The position numbers and the translations under genes are program-made. Under the pieces are notes generated by a model. It was not told the DNA's origin. It ran no database searches and saw nothing but the letters and a program-made list of their open reading frames with translations. A DNA stretch of 64,000 nucleotides from Betaproteobacteria bacterium (GTDB lineage: Bacteria; Pseudomonadota; Gammaproteobacteria; Burkholderiales; Rhodocyclaceae). Positions 42,193 to 50,498 of the stretch are shown here, one piece after another (the first letter of the stretch is position 1; every line of letters starts with the position of its first letter). The DNA is taken from contig VGHJ01000002.1 in the NCBI GenBank assembly GCA_016868295.1, positions 62,001 to 126,000 on the forward strand, in the 5' to 3' direction.

Positions 42193-43203
42193 ATGCTGGT
42201 CCTGGGCATCGAATCCTCCTGCGACGAAACCGGCCTGGCCCTCTACGACACGGAGCGGGGGCTGCTCGCCCATGCCGTCCATTCCCAGATCGACCTGCAC
42301 GAGGCCTACGGCGGGGTGGTGCCGGAACTGGCCTCGCGCGACCACATCCGGCGCGTCGTCCCCCTCTTGCGCGGCGTGCTGGACAAGGCGGGTTGCCGTC
42401 GGGAGGAGATCGGCGCCGTCGCCTATACGGCCGGCCCCGGTCTGGCAGGGGCCCTGCTGGTGGGGGCGGGCTTCGCCGAGGCGCTGGCGCTGGCGCTGAA
42501 CGTGCCGGCCGTGCCGGTGCACCATCTCGAGGGGCACCTGCTCTCGCCCCTGCTCTCGGCCGACCCGCCGCGCTTTCCCTTCGTCGCCCTGCTGGTCTCG
42601 GGCGGGCACACCCAGTTGATGCGGGTGTCCGGCGTCGGCCAATACGAGCTGCTGGGCGAAACCCTGGACGACGCCGCGGGGGAGGCCTTCGACAAGACGG
42701 CCAAGCTGCTCGGCCTGGGCTATCCGGGCGGGCCGCAACTGGCTGCGCTGGCGGTCCGGGGCCGGCCGGGGCGCCATGCCCTGCCGCGACCGATGCTGCA
42801 CAGCGGCGACCTGAACTTCAGTTTTTCCGGCCTGAAGACGGCCGTGCTGACACGGGTGCGGGAACGCAGCCCGGACGAAGGTGAAAAGGCCGACCTGTGC
42901 GCCGAATTCCAGGCCGCCATCGTCGAGGTGCTGGCGGCCAAGGCGCTCGCCGCGCTGAAGGCGATCGCGCTGAAGCAGCTGGTCGTGGCCGGCGGCGTCG
43001 GGGCGAATCGCGCCCTGCGCGCGGCGCTCGACGCGGGGGCGCAAGGCATGGGCGCCCGCGTGTTCTATCCGGAACTCGATCTGTGCACCGACAATGGCGC
43101 GATGATCGCCTTCGCCGGGGCGCAGCGACTGACTTTTGCCGCTGCCGCCAAACAAGCCGGTGGCTTCGGCGTCAGGCCGCGCTGGAATCTTCAGGAGGTT
43201 TGA
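42193..43203 (+). CDS. tsaD: tRNA N6-threonylcarbamoyladenosine synthase subunit TsaD
   Basis: This 336-residue ASKHA-fold protein transfers threonylcarbamoyl to A37 of ANN-reading tRNAs with TsaB and TsaE. Family motifs are [35 protein letters not shown], the metal ligands in [15 protein letters not shown], and [23 protein letters not shown] lies near the end. It is divergent from rpsU, an arrangement seen in many proteobacteria. Its stop touches the start of the aldolase gene, and one GACTGACTTT word lies near its end. Confidence 0.97.
   Translation: MLVLGIESSCDETGLALYDTERGLLAHAVHSQIDLHEAYGGVVPELASRDHIRRVVPLLRGVLDKAGCRREEIGAVAYTAGPGLAGALLVGAGFAEALALALNVPAVPVHHLEGHLLSPLLSADPPRFPFVALLVSGGHTQLMRVSGVGQYELLGETLDDAAGEAFDKTAKLLGLGYPGGPQLAALAVRGRPGRHALPRPMLHSGDLNFSFSGLKTAVLTRVRERSPDEGEKADLCAEFQAAIVEVLAAKALAALKAIALKQLVVAGGVGANRALRAALDAGAQGMGARVFYPELDLCTDNGAMIAFAGAQRLTFAAAAKQAGGFGVRPRWNLQEV
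43127..43136 (+). repeat. GACTGACTTT word, copy 4
   Basis: Exact copy in AGCGACTGACTTTTGCC, inside tsaD, read as Arg-Leu-Thr-Phe. Confidence 0.75.
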
Positions 43204-43968
43204 ATGGATCTGCCCCGCAACGCGTTCAAGCAGGCCCTGCGCGAAGGCAAACCGCAAATCGGTCTGTGGTCGGTGCTGGCGAATGCGTCGGTGAGCGAGC
43301 TGCTCGGCGCCTCCGGCTTCGACTGGCTGCTCATCGACATGGAGCACGCGCCGAACGAGCTGCCGGACGTGCAGGCGCAGCTGCAGGCGCTGCGCGGCTC
43401 GAATACGACGGCCATCGTGCGCCCGCCCTGGAACGACATGGTGTGGGTGAAGCGCGTGCTCGACCTCGGCGCGCAGACCCTGCTGATCCCCTATGTGCAG
43501 ACGGCCGAGGAGGCGGCGCAGGCAGTCGCCTTCATGCGCTATCCCCCTGCGGGCCGCCGCGGCGTGGCCGGCGGCACGCGCGCCACGCAGTGGGGACGCA
43601 TCGGCGATTACTACAAGCGCGTCGAGGAGGAGCTGTGCCTGCTGGTTCAGGTGGAATCGCGCGCGGGCCTGGCCAATCTCGACGCCATTGCCGCCACGCC
43701 CGGCGTCGATGGTGTGTTCATCGGCCCGGCCGACCTCTCCGCCGACATGGGCCATCTGGGCGAGCCGCAGCATCCCGTGGTTCAGGCGGCGATCGCGGAC
43801 GCGGTGCACCGCGTCCGCGGCGCGGGCAAGGCGGCGGGCATTCTCGCGCGCGGCGAGGAGGCGGCACGGCGCTGGCTCGATGCCGGTTGCGGTTTCGTCG
43901 CGGCGGGGGTGGATGCCGCGCTGCTGGCGCAGGCGGCGGACGGCCTGGCCGGCAAGCTCAGGAAATAG
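43204..43968 (+). CDS. HpcH/HpaI-family aldolase
   Basis: The 254-residue class II aldolase has LIDMEHAPNELPDVQAQL (catalytic region), IVRPPWNDMVWVKRVLDLGA, QTLLIPYVQTAEEAAQAV, LVQVESRAGLANLDAIAATP and VFIGPADLSADMGHLG (metal ligand Asp). It cleaves a 4-hydroxy-2-oxoacid to pyruvate and an aldehyde; the E. coli relatives are HpaI, GarL and RhmA. Which acid is used here is unknown, and no aromatic pathway genes lie next to it. AGGAGGTT gives a strong ribosome-binding site within the end of tsaD. Confidence 0.9.
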   Translation: MDLPRNAFKQALREGKPQIGLWSVLANASVSELLGASGFDWLLIDMEHAPNELPDVQAQLQALRGSNTTAIVRPPWNDMVWVKRVLDLGAQTLLIPYVQTAEEAAQAVAFMRYPPAGRRGVAGGTRATQWGRIGDYYKRVEEELCLLVQVESRAGLANLDAIAATPGVDGVFIGPADLSADMGHLGEPQHPVVQAAIADAVHRVRGAGKAAGILARGEEAARRWLDAGCGFVAAGVDAALLAQAADGLAGKLRK

Positions 43969-44575
43969 CTTCGTCCTTCTTGTCGCCGATCTTCGGCTCG
44001 GTGCCGGCGCGGATGCGCTGCAGATTCTCGCTGTGGCGCCAGTAGAGCAGCAGGGCGATGCAGAATACCGCCGTGAGCATGTCGCCTGAGCCGATGAAGG
44101 CGATCGCGAACAGCGGCGCCGTGATGGCGGCGGCGATGGCGCCGAGCGAGGAATAGCGGAAGAACCACACCACGCCGGCCCAGACCGCCAGGACGGCAAG
44201 GCCGAGCCAGAGATTGAAGCCGAACAGCACGCCGGCGGCGGTGGCGACGCCCTTGCCGCCGCGGAAGTTGAGGAAGAGTGAGTGGAGGTGGCCGAAGAAG
44301 GCGGCGAAGCCGGCGATGGCCGCGTCCTGCGGCTGGGCGCCGTAGGCCGGGCCGAACTGTTGGACGAGATACACGGCGAGCCAGCCCTTGGCCGCATCGC
44401 CGAGCAGGGTGAACCCGGCGGCCAGTTTGTTGCCGCCGCGCAAGACATTGGTCGCACCCGGATTGCCCGAGCCGTAGGTGCGCGGGTCGGCGAGACCGAA
44501 CAGCCGGCTCGTCACCATGGCGAAAGGGATCGAGCCGAGGAGATAGGCGAAGATGGCGAAACCGAGCGTAGTCAT
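43958..44575 (-). CDS. plsY: Glycerol-3-phosphate acyltransferase PlsY
   Basis: The 205-residue membrane protein transfers acyl from acyl-phosphate to glycerol 3-phosphate. Conserved loops are YLLGSIPFAMVTSRLFGL, DPRTYGSGNPGATNVLRGGN (phosphate-binding), LFLNFRGGKGVATAAGVL and FRYSSLGAIAAAI. Five membrane segments can be placed. It converges with the aldolase gene, overlapping by 11 bases, and diverges from folB. Confidence 0.96.
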   Translation of the reverse strand: MTTLGFAIFAYLLGSIPFAMVTSRLFGLADPRTYGSGNPGATNVLRGGNKLAAGFTLLGDAAKGWLAVYLVQQFGPAYGAQPQDAAIAGFAAFFGHLHSLFLNFRGGKGVATAAGVLFGFNLWLGLAVLAVWAGVVWFFRYSSLGAIAAAITAPLFAIAFIGSGDMLTAVFCIALLLYWRHSENLQRIRAGTEPKIGDKKDEAIS

Positions 44576-44619
44576 GTCGGATCAAATAGAATCTGCCGCA
44601 TTCTAATCAAAAACAGATC

Positions 44620-44973
44620 ATGGATCGCATCTTCATCGATGAATTGCGCGTAGAGGCCTGGGTCGGCATCTACCCGCGCGAGCGCGCGGCGCGCCAGACC
44701 ATCGAGATCAGCCTCGAGTTCGGCGTGCCCGACGCCGCCGCCCAGCACGACGACATCGCCGACACCATCGACTACGCCGAAGTGATCGCGCGCATCCGCA
44801 AGGAACTCGGCGAGCGCCATTTCAACCTGCTGGAAACCCTGGGGGAATACGTCGTCGCCCTGCTGACCGAGGATTTCGGCGCGCCGTGGGTGAGGATCTC
44901 CATCGCCAAGACCGGCGTGGCGAAAGGCGTCAAGCGCGTCGGCGTGGCGATCGAGCGCGGAAAGCTCGGCTAG
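44620..44973 (+). CDS. folB: Dihydroneopterin aldolase
   Basis: This 117-residue enzyme of folate synthesis cleaves 7,8-dihydroneopterin. It has DRIFIDELRVEAWVGIYPRE, the catalytic glutamate region DTIDYAEVIARI, RHFNLLETLGEYVV and a final lysine strand VRISIAKTGVAKGVKRVGV. It is divergent from plsY and convergent with ybaK, which it overlaps by four bases. The next steps of folate synthesis are not in the window. Confidence 0.94.
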   Translation: MDRIFIDELRVEAWVGIYPRERAARQTIEISLEFGVPDAAAQHDDIADTIDYAEVIARIRKELGERHFNLLETLGEYVVALLTEDFGAPWVRISIAKTGVAKGVKRVGVAIERGKLG

Positions 44974-45461
44974 TCTTTCAGACCGCACTCGACCTGCTGC
45001 GGCTGCAGCACGCGCACCAGCGCGTGCGGCTGCACGCCGACGAGGAAGCCGCGCCGGCCGCCGTTGATGTAGATGAGCGGCAGGTCGAGGATGGTCTGCT
45101 CGATGTAGACGGGCAGCTTCTTTTTCATGCCGAAGGGCGAGGTGCCGCCGACCATGTAGCCGGTGTGGCGCTGGGCCGACTCCGGCTTGCAGGGCGAGAC
45201 GCTCTTGGCGCCGATCTGCCGCGCCAGGTTCTTGGTCGACACCTTGCGGTCGCCGTGCATCAGCACGATGAGCGGCTTGCCGGCCTCGTCCTCCATCACC
45301 AGGGTCTTCACCACGGCGTGTTCGTCCACGTTCAATTCGCGTGCCGAGACGCGCGTGCCGCCATGTTCCTCGTATTCATACAGGTGGTTGGAATGGGCGA
45401 TGCGGTGCTGTCGCAGAAAGGCGGTCGCGGGGGTCTCGGGAGCGTGGGATTCGTGTTTCAT
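44970..45461 (-). CDS. ybaK: Cys-tRNA(Pro) deacylase YbaK
   Basis: The 163-residue trans-editing protein hydrolyses Cys-tRNA(Pro) formed by mistake by ProRS. Typical segments are TPATAFLRQHRIAHSNHLYE, the lysine motif EHAVVKTLVMEDEAGKPLIV, GDRKVSTKNLARQIGAKSVS and TGYMVGGTSPFGMKKKLPVY. All expected residues are present. A plus-strand promoter lies just behind its start, pointing away. Confidence 0.93.
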   Translation of the reverse strand: MKHESHAPETPATAFLRQHRIAHSNHLYEYEEHGGTRVSARELNVDEHAVVKTLVMEDEAGKPLIVLMHGDRKVSTKNLARQIGAKSVSPCKPESAQRHTGYMVGGTSPFGMKKKLPVYIEQTILDLPLIYINGGRRGFLVGVQPHALVRVLQPQQVECGLKD

Positions 45462-45484
45462 ATCAGCATTCTACAAAATCGCCC

Positions 45485-45513
45485 TTGAACTTCGGTCAGG
45501 CGGAAACTATAAA
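45485..45513 (+). promoter_or_regulatory. Sigma-70-type promoter of a short transcription unit
   Basis: TTGAAC (45485-45490) and TATAAA (45508-45513) are separated by exactly 17 bases. It points to the right into a region without a credible gene and with a terminator 130 bases further on. Confidence 0.6.
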
Positions 45514-45518
45514 GGAAT

Positions 45519-45672
45519 CGGTTCCCATCACATGGAGAACGGACCGGAAGAAGCAGGAGCGATTGTTTCACCGGAGCACCCTATCGGGATCCATGATCCC
45601 GCAGTTGCGCCTCATCGAAGGCGCCGCGCCGAAGCAGGCGCAAAAGAGCCCCGCACGCGGGGCTCTTTTATT
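45519..45672 (+). ncRNA. Candidate small RNA, about 150 nt
   Basis: A near-consensus promoter (45485-45513) and a strong 12-bp terminator hairpin (45642-45672) bound a stretch with several stems: GGTTC/GAACG near the 5' end, CGGGATC-CAT-GATCCCG in the middle (45594-45610 region) and GCGCC/GGCGC before the terminator. One frame from an ATG at 45532 is open through the terminator but has no ribosome-binding site and unusual codons. I cannot match it to a known RNA family (not SRP RNA, tmRNA or RNase P RNA). The terminator may instead serve xerD, whose transcripts come from the other side. Confidence 0.42.
45642..45672. terminator. Bidirectional rho-independent terminator
   Basis: AAAAGAGCCCCG (45642-45653), loop CACG and CGGGGCTCTTTT (45658-45669) give a perfect 12-bp stem. 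T-rich tails exist in both directions, so it can end both the candidate small RNA on the plus strand and the ogt-xerD message on the minus strand. Confidence 0.88.
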
Positions 45673-45711
45673 TCGCGTGACCCGCGATTGGGGGGCTTCT
45701 CAATTTGAGGG

Positions 45712-45762
45712 GAGTCGCGCAGCGACTCACTACGCTCCCCTCTCCCGCTTGCGGGAGAGGGG
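45712..45762. repeat. REP-like pair of palindromes
   Basis: GAGTCGC-GCA-GCGACTC (45712-45728) is followed by CCCCTCTCCCGC-TT-GCGGGAGAGGGG (45737-45762). The second type, followed by GGGGGAGAGGG, is a widespread intergenic repeat in proteobacteria. It lies directly downstream of xerD. Confidence 0.7.
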
Positions 45763-45776
45763 GTGGGGGAGAGGGT

Positions 45777-46673
45777 TCACCCCCTGGGATGATGCTGTGC
45801 GTGCAGCTGCTTCAACCGCTCCCGAGCGACGTGGGTATACACCTGCGTGGTCGAAATGTCGGCGTGCCCCAGCAGCAGTTGCACCACGCGCAGGTCGGCG
45901 CCGTGGTTGATGAGGTGGGTGGCGAAGGCGTGGCGCAGGGTGTGCGGCGACAGGCGCGCCGGGTCGATGCCGGCGCGCGCGGCATGGCGCTTGACGAGCG
46001 TCCAGAACATCTGGCGCGTGAGGCCCGCCGCGCGTCGCGTGACGAACACCGCGTCGCAGGCGCGGCCTTCCAGCAGTTGCGGCCGCGCCACCGATAGGTA
46101 CCGCTCCAGCCATTCCAGCGCCACCTGGCCGAGCGGCACCAGGCGTTCCTTCGCGCCCTTGCCGAAGACGCGCACGACCCCCTCGTTCAGCCCGACCTCG
46201 AAGAGCTTCAGCGCGACGAGTTCGGAGACGCGCAGGCCGCTGGCGTAGAGCACCTCGAGCATGGCGCGGTCGCGCAGCCCGAGCGGCGTTTCGGTGTCCG
46301 GCGCGGCGAGCAGGGCCTCCACCTGCGCTTCGGACAGCGTTTTCGGGAAACGCTCCGGGCGCGGCGGCGGCTCGATATTCAGCGTCGGATCGGCCTTGAT
46401 TTCTCCGACCGCCAGCAGGTGCTGGTAGAGGCGGCGCAGGGAAGCGATCAGGCGGCGCTGACTGGTGGGCTTGGCGCGCCGGCTGAAGTCGCGCAGGTAG
46501 CCGTGGATGTCGGCCGGCTCGACCTCGGCGAGCGATTTTCCCTGCGGCCGAAGCCAGGCGGCGAACTGCGCCAGATCGGCGCGGTAGCTGGCGAGCGTGT
46601 TCTTCGAGAGGCCCGCTTCCAGCCAGAGCGTGTCGGCGAAGGCGTCGAGCAGTCCCGCGTTAGTTTCGTTCAT
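45777..46673 (-). CDS. xerD: Tyrosine recombinase XerD
   Basis: This 298-residue recombinase resolves chromosome dimers at dif with XerC and FtsK. The N-terminal SAM-like domain reads FADTLWLEAGLSKNTLASYR. The catalytic residues are Arg in YASGLRVSELVAL, Lys in FGKGAKERLVPLG, His-x-x-Arg in LSPHTLRHAFATHL, His in LLGHADISTTQVYTH and the nucleophile Tyr in the same segment. It is close in sequence to housekeeping XerD rather than to phage integrases. It overlaps the ogt gene by 14 bases. Confidence 0.94.
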   Translation of the reverse strand: MNETNAGLLDAFADTLWLEAGLSKNTLASYRADLAQFAAWLRPQGKSLAEVEPADIHGYLRDFSRRAKPTSQRRLIASLRRLYQHLLAVGEIKADPTLNIEPPPRPERFPKTLSEAQVEALLAAPDTETPLGLRDRAMLEVLYASGLRVSELVALKLFEVGLNEGVVRVFGKGAKERLVPLGQVALEWLERYLSVARPQLLEGRACDAVFVTRRAAGLTRQMFWTLVKRHAARAGIDPARLSPHTLRHAFATHLINHGADLRVVQLLLGHADISTTQVYTHVARERLKQLHAQHHPRG

Positions 46674-47133
46674 GCGCCAGCAGCCAGCGCTTGGTGTCGA
46701 GCAGATAGCCTCCCGTTGCGCTGGCGAAGCCGCCCAGCCCGCCGTCGGCGGCGACGACGCGGTGACAGGGCACCACCACCGGATAGGGGTTGCGGCCGCA
46801 GGCCTGGCCGACGGCGCGCGGCGCGCTCTTCAGCCGTTTGGCGATCTCGCCGTAGGTCAGCGTCCTGCCCTTCGGGATGGCGGCGATGGCGCGCCAGACG
46901 CTACGCTGGAATTCCGTGCCGGCGGGCTCGAGCGGCAGGTCGAAGCCCGCCTTCGGGTCGTTCAGATAGGCAGCCAGTTGCGCGCAAGCCCGCTCGGCCA
47001 GGGCGCTTTTCGGACGCATCGACTTCGTCCCGGGCGGCAGGAAGCGAATTTCGGCGATGGCGCCACCTGCGGTGCGCACGCCGAGGGCGCCGAAGGGGGT
47101 CTTCAGGACGGCATCGAATTCGTCATGGCTCAT
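46660..47133 (-). CDS. ogt: Methylated-DNA-protein-cysteine methyltransferase
   Basis: This is a suicide repair protein of 157 residues from the ATG at 47133. The acceptor cysteine is in NPYPVVVPCHRVVAADGGLG. The helix-turn-helix region TEFQRSVWRAIAAIPKGRTL and TYGEIAKRLKSAPRAVGQAC precedes it. It removes methyl from O6-methylguanine in DNA. The ATG overlaps the stop of the TRAP permease gene by four bases, and its own end overlaps xerD, so it is read on the same message. Confidence 0.94.
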   Translation of the reverse strand: MSHDEFDAVLKTPFGALGVRTAGGAIAEIRFLPPGTKSMRPKSALAERACAQLAAYLNDPKAGFDLPLEPAGTEFQRSVWRAIAAIPKGRTLTYGEIAKRLKSAPRAVGQACGRNPYPVVVPCHRVVAADGGLGGFASATGGYLLDTKRWLLAHERN

Positions 47134-49052
47134 GGCGCGGCCTCCTTGCGCAGTTTCTGCACGACGAGGACAGCAAAAGTCAGTCCCACACCCACGGCGT
47201 CGTAGAGTGGCTGCGGATACACCAGCAGCAGCCCGGCGCCAATCAGCAGCCAGCGCTCCGGCGGATTGCAGCGCTTCAGCGCCCAATTCTGCGCGCCGGC
47301 CGCCAATGCCGCAATGCCGACCATCGCCGTCACCGAGGAGAGCGCGACATCCTGCCAGCTGCCCTTCAGCAGCAGGCCGAGGCCGGCCGGGTCGAGCACG
47401 AACATGAAGGGCACGACGAAGGCCGGCAGGGTGTACTTCCACGACATCATCGTGGTGCGATAGGGATTGCCGCCGGTGATGGCCGCGGCGGCGAAGGGCG
47501 AGAGCGCCGTCGGCGGCGAGACCTCCGAGAGCACGGCGTAGTAGAAGATGAACATGTGCGCGGCGAAATCCGGCACGCCCAACTTGATCAGTGCCGGCGC
47601 GGCGATGACGGCGCAGATGATATAGCTCGCCGTCACCGGCACGGCCAGGCCGACGATCCAGACGATCAGCGCCGTGTACAGGGCGGTGAGCGGCAGGCTG
47701 TTGCCGGCATAGGCGATGACGATGTCGGAGAACTTGAGTCCCAGGCCGGTCAGCGTGACGACGCCGACGATGAGGCCGGCACAGGCGCAGGTGGCGCCGA
47801 CGTTGAGCATGCCGACCGAGCCGCCCTCCAGCGCGGCGAGGAGCTTCCTCGGCGTGAGCGCGCATTCCTTGTTGATGAAACTCGTGGCGAAGGCCACCAC
47901 GGTGGCCCAGAACACCGAGGCCATCGGCGAGAAGCCGGCGAGCATGAAGGCGACGATGGCGATGAGCGAGACGAAATGGAAGCCGTAGCGCTTCGTCAGC
48001 GCCCAGGCGCCGACCGGGGCAGTAAAACTCACGCCGTGCATGCCGAAGCGGCGGCTGTCCAGCTCGACCATGATGAACAGCGACAGGTAGTAGAGCAGGG
48101 TCGGAATCACCGCCATGAGGATCACGTCCATGTACGAGATCTTCAGGAACTCGGCGATGAGGAAGGCCGCGGCGCCAAGCACCGGCGGCGAGAGGATGGC
48201 GCCCAGGCCGCCGGCGGCGAGCAGGCCGCCGGCCGAATCCTTGTCATAACCGGCCTTCTCCAGCACGGGATAGGCGGCGGAGCCGAGCGTCACCGTGGTG
48301 GCGACGCCCGAGCCGGAGGGCCCGCCGAGGAGGAAGGAGGAGAGCACGATGGTGCGCCCTGCGCTGGTCGATCGCCCGCCCGTGGCGGCGAAGGAGAAGT
48401 CGATGAAGAACTTGCCGGCGCCGGACTGCTGCAGGAAGGCGCCGTAGATGGTGAACAGGATGATCAGCGTGGCGGAGACGTCGAGCGCCGTGCCGAAGAT
48501 GCCCTCCAGCGTCATGTACATGTGGCCGACCAGGCGCTCGATGTCGTAGCCGCGGTGCGTCCACGGCGAGGGCAGGTGCTGGCCGAACAGGGCGTAGGCG
48601 AGGAAGGCGGCCGCCACCAGCGGCATGACCCAGCCGGTGCTGCGCCGCGCCGCCTCCAGCACCAGCACGATGAGCGCGACGCCGAAGACGATGTCCCAGC
48701 GTGTCGGCACCACGGCGCGGTCGATGAAGTCGTCGAAGTCGGCGAGCATGTAGCCGATGCAGGCCAGCGCCGCCAGCGCCAGCAGCACGTCGAACCACAT
48801 CAGGCGATTGCGCCAGCGCTTGAGCGCCGGGAACATGAGGAAGCAGAGGAACAGCACGAAGGCGAGGTGGATGCCGCGCAGCATCTGCGTCGGCACGATG
48901 CCGTAGACCGTCCAGAGGTGAAACAGGGACATGAGGACGGCCATGCCGGTAAGGAACCACCCCAGCCCGCCGCGCAGCCTGGAGACGGCGCCTTCCTCCT
49001 CCTCGATGTACTGCTCGGCCTTCTTCAGCGCGTCCTGGCTGATCTCAGGCAT
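47130..49052 (-). CDS. TAXI-type TRAP transporter, fused 4TM/12TM permease
   Basis: The 640-residue protein begins with a cytoplasmic helix (ALKKAEQYIEEEEGAVSRLR). The small (DctQ-like) and large (DctM-like) membrane subunits follow, joined in one chain as usual for the TAXI group. Landmarks are GGPSGSGVATTVTLGSAAYP, GGLLAAGGLGAILSPPVLGA and EVSPPTALSPFAAAAITGGN. It carries organic acids or amino acids into the cell with sodium or protons; the substrate is not predictable. The DUF1850 protein and the binding protein are encoded just upstream on the same strand. One GACTGACTTT word lies near its end. Confidence 0.94.
   Translation of the reverse strand: MPEISQDALKKAEQYIEEEEGAVSRLRGGLGWFLTGMAVLMSLFHLWTVYGIVPTQMLRGIHLAFVLFLCFLMFPALKRWRNRLMWFDVLLALAALACIGYMLADFDDFIDRAVVPTRWDIVFGVALIVLVLEAARRSTGWVMPLVAAAFLAYALFGQHLPSPWTHRGYDIERLVGHMYMTLEGIFGTALDVSATLIILFTIYGAFLQQSGAGKFFIDFSFAATGGRSTSAGRTIVLSSFLLGGPSGSGVATTVTLGSAAYPVLEKAGYDKDSAGGLLAAGGLGAILSPPVLGAAAFLIAEFLKISYMDVILMAVIPTLLYYLSLFIMVELDSRRFGMHGVSFTAPVGAWALTKRYGFHFVSLIAIVAFMLAGFSPMASVFWATVVAFATSFINKECALTPRKLLAALEGGSVGMLNVGATCACAGLIVGVVTLTGLGLKFSDIVIAYAGNSLPLTALYTALIVWIVGLAVPVTASYIICAVIAAPALIKLGVPDFAAHMFIFYYAVLSEVSPPTALSPFAAAAITGGNPYRTTMMSWKYTLPAFVVPFMFVLDPAGLGLLLKGSWQDVALSSVTAMVGIAALAAGAQNWALKRCNPPERWLLIGAGLLLVYPQPLYDAVGVGLTFAVLVVQKLRKEAAP
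47176..47185 (-). repeat. GACTGACTTT word, copy 5
   Basis: Plus-strand AAAGTCAGTC within GCAAAAGTCAGTCCCAC, inside the TRAP permease gene; on the gene strand it reads Gly-Leu-Thr-Phe. Confidence 0.75.
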
Positions 49053-49470
49053 GGCACCGGGCCCCTGTCGCGGCGCGGATCACGATGCGGTCGCCGGGCC
49101 GGCCGAACTCGCGCAGGCTGCGCGCGGTCGCGCCCAGTTGCAGCACCTGCGGCTCGCCGGTGGCGACGCGCATGACGATTTCCCCCAGGCGTCTCGAGCG
49201 CGCATGCGTGGGGCCGGGGGCGGTCACCCCGAAGTACTCGAGCACGGCGGCGCTCGGGCTCTCGAGGCGGCGCAGTTCGATGGCCCCGTCGCGCACGACG
49301 AATTCCTCCCTCACCGGCTGGTCGTACATCGAATGGTGGTAGGTGACGGCGAAACGGCCGTCGGGCAGGTCGAGCCGATGGCAGCGCCCGCCGTTGGCGA
49401 CATCGATGCCGTCGGCATGGGCGATGCCCGCAACCAGGAGCAGGAGGATTGCGGGCGGCGCGGCGCGCAT
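49045..49470 (-). CDS. DUF1850 protein of the TAXI-TRAP system
   Basis: The 141-residue exported protein has a signal peptide (APPAILLLLVAGIAHA), then RFAVTYHHSMYDQPVREEFV and a C-terminal PGDRIVIRAATG. DUF1850 proteins are nearly always encoded with TAXI-type TRAP permeases, as here between the permease and the binding protein. Their exact role is unknown. It overlaps the permease gene by eight bases and starts seven bases after the stop of the binding protein gene. Confidence 0.85.
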   Translation of the reverse strand: MRAAPPAILLLLVAGIAHADGIDVANGGRCHRLDLPDGRFAVTYHHSMYDQPVREEFVVRDGAIELRRLESPSAAVLEYFGVTAPGPTHARSRRLGEIVMRVATGEPQVLQLGATARSLREFGRPGDRIVIRAATGARCHA

Positions 49471-49477
49471 GGCCTCG

Positions 49478-50443
49478 TTACTGCTTCGGCCTGATGCCCT
49501 TTTCGGCGAGATATTTCAGCACGCCGGGGTGGAAGGGAATGGGCGAGCCGCCGTCGAGCTGGGTTTCCAGCACGATGTTCTGCGCTTCCTTGTGCGTGGC
49601 GACGAGGTCGGCCTTCTTCTCGAAAATGGTCTTGGCGATCTGGTAGGCCAGCTTCTCGTCCATGCTCTCGTTCACCACCAGGACGTTCCACACCACGCTG
49701 ATCTGGGCATCCTTGTCCTGGCCCGCGTAGGACTTGGCCGGAATGCGTCCGGGGACGTAGATCGGTCCATATTTCTTGGCCAGGGCAGGAACCACCTCGG
49801 TGTGGTCGAGCAGCTTCATCTTGACGCCCGGCGTGGCCGAGAGGTCGGTCACCGCCGCGGTGGGCACGCCGCCCGACCAGAAGAAGGCGTCGATCTTCCT
49901 GTCCTTGATGGCGTTCACCGATTCGGCCACGGAGAGCTTCTCGCGCTTGACGTCCTTCTCCGGGTCGATGCCGTAGGCCTCGAGGATGCGCAGGGCGATC
50001 ACCTCGGTGCCGCTGCCGGCGGCGCCGGTGGCGATGCGCTTGCCCTTCAGATCCGCCATCTTTTCGATGCCGCTGCCCTCGACCGTGACCCAATGCGACT
50101 GGTTGGTGTAGATCACCGCCAGCGCGCGCACCGGCAGCTTGTCCTTGAACTTGCCGCCGGCGGTATAGGCGTCCCAGGCGGTGTCGGCGAGCGAGAAGGC
50201 GATGTCCGCCTTGCCGGCGCCGATGAGGCGCATGTTGTCGACCGAGGCGCTGGTGACCTCGGCGGTGGCCTCGACGCCGGGGATGTTCTTCGTGATCACG
50301 CTGGCGATGGCGCCGCCCATCGGGTAGTACACGCCGCCGGTGCCGCCGGTGGCAATGGAAAGGCGCGTCTGCTGGGCCAGGGCCGGGGCGGTGATGAGGG
50401 CACCGGCCACAGCGGCCAGCAGCGTGCGATAAAGGTTTTTCAT
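49478..50443 (-). CDS. TAXI-family TRAP transporter solute-binding protein
   Basis: The 321-residue periplasmic binding protein has a signal peptide (LLAAVAGALITAPALAQQ), the family motif RLSIATGGTGGVYYPMGGAI, and IAFSLADTAWDAYTAGG. It delivers its ligand to the fused permease encoded downstream. TAXI proteins bind small carboxylates such as glutamate, and nothing in the sequence narrows this further. It is the first gene of the three-gene transporter operon. Confidence 0.94.
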   Translation of the reverse strand: MKNLYRTLLAAVAGALITAPALAQQTRLSIATGGTGGVYYPMGGAIASVITKNIPGVEATAEVTSASVDNMRLIGAGKADIAFSLADTAWDAYTAGGKFKDKLPVRALAVIYTNQSHWVTVEGSGIEKMADLKGKRIATGAAGSGTEVIALRILEAYGIDPEKDVKREKLSVAESVNAIKDRKIDAFFWSGGVPTAAVTDLSATPGVKMKLLDHTEVVPALAKKYGPIYVPGRIPAKSYAGQDKDAQISVVWNVLVVNESMDEKLAYQIAKTIFEKKADLVATHKEAQNIVLETQLDGGSPIPFHPGVLKYLAEKGIRPKQ

Positions 50444-50498
50444 CTTTGTGTCTCCTCTGTCATTTGGCGTTTCCGGAACGATCGATTATAGCTACGGT

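Noticed and set aside
45519-45672. 4.5S signal recognition particle RNA
   Set aside because: GGACCGGAAGAAGCAGG resembles the SRP core only loosely; the surrounding bases do not form the required symmetric-loop hairpin.
45777-46673. Tyrosine recombinase as a mobile-element integrase
   Set aside because: Sequence and context (ogt neighbour, core genes) fit housekeeping XerD; no attachment sites or phage genes lie near it.
46419-49175. Open plus-strand frame of 918 codons across ogt and the TRAP permease
   Set aside because: Translation is low-complexity and motif-free while the minus strand carries well-known genes. High GC makes long antisense frames common.
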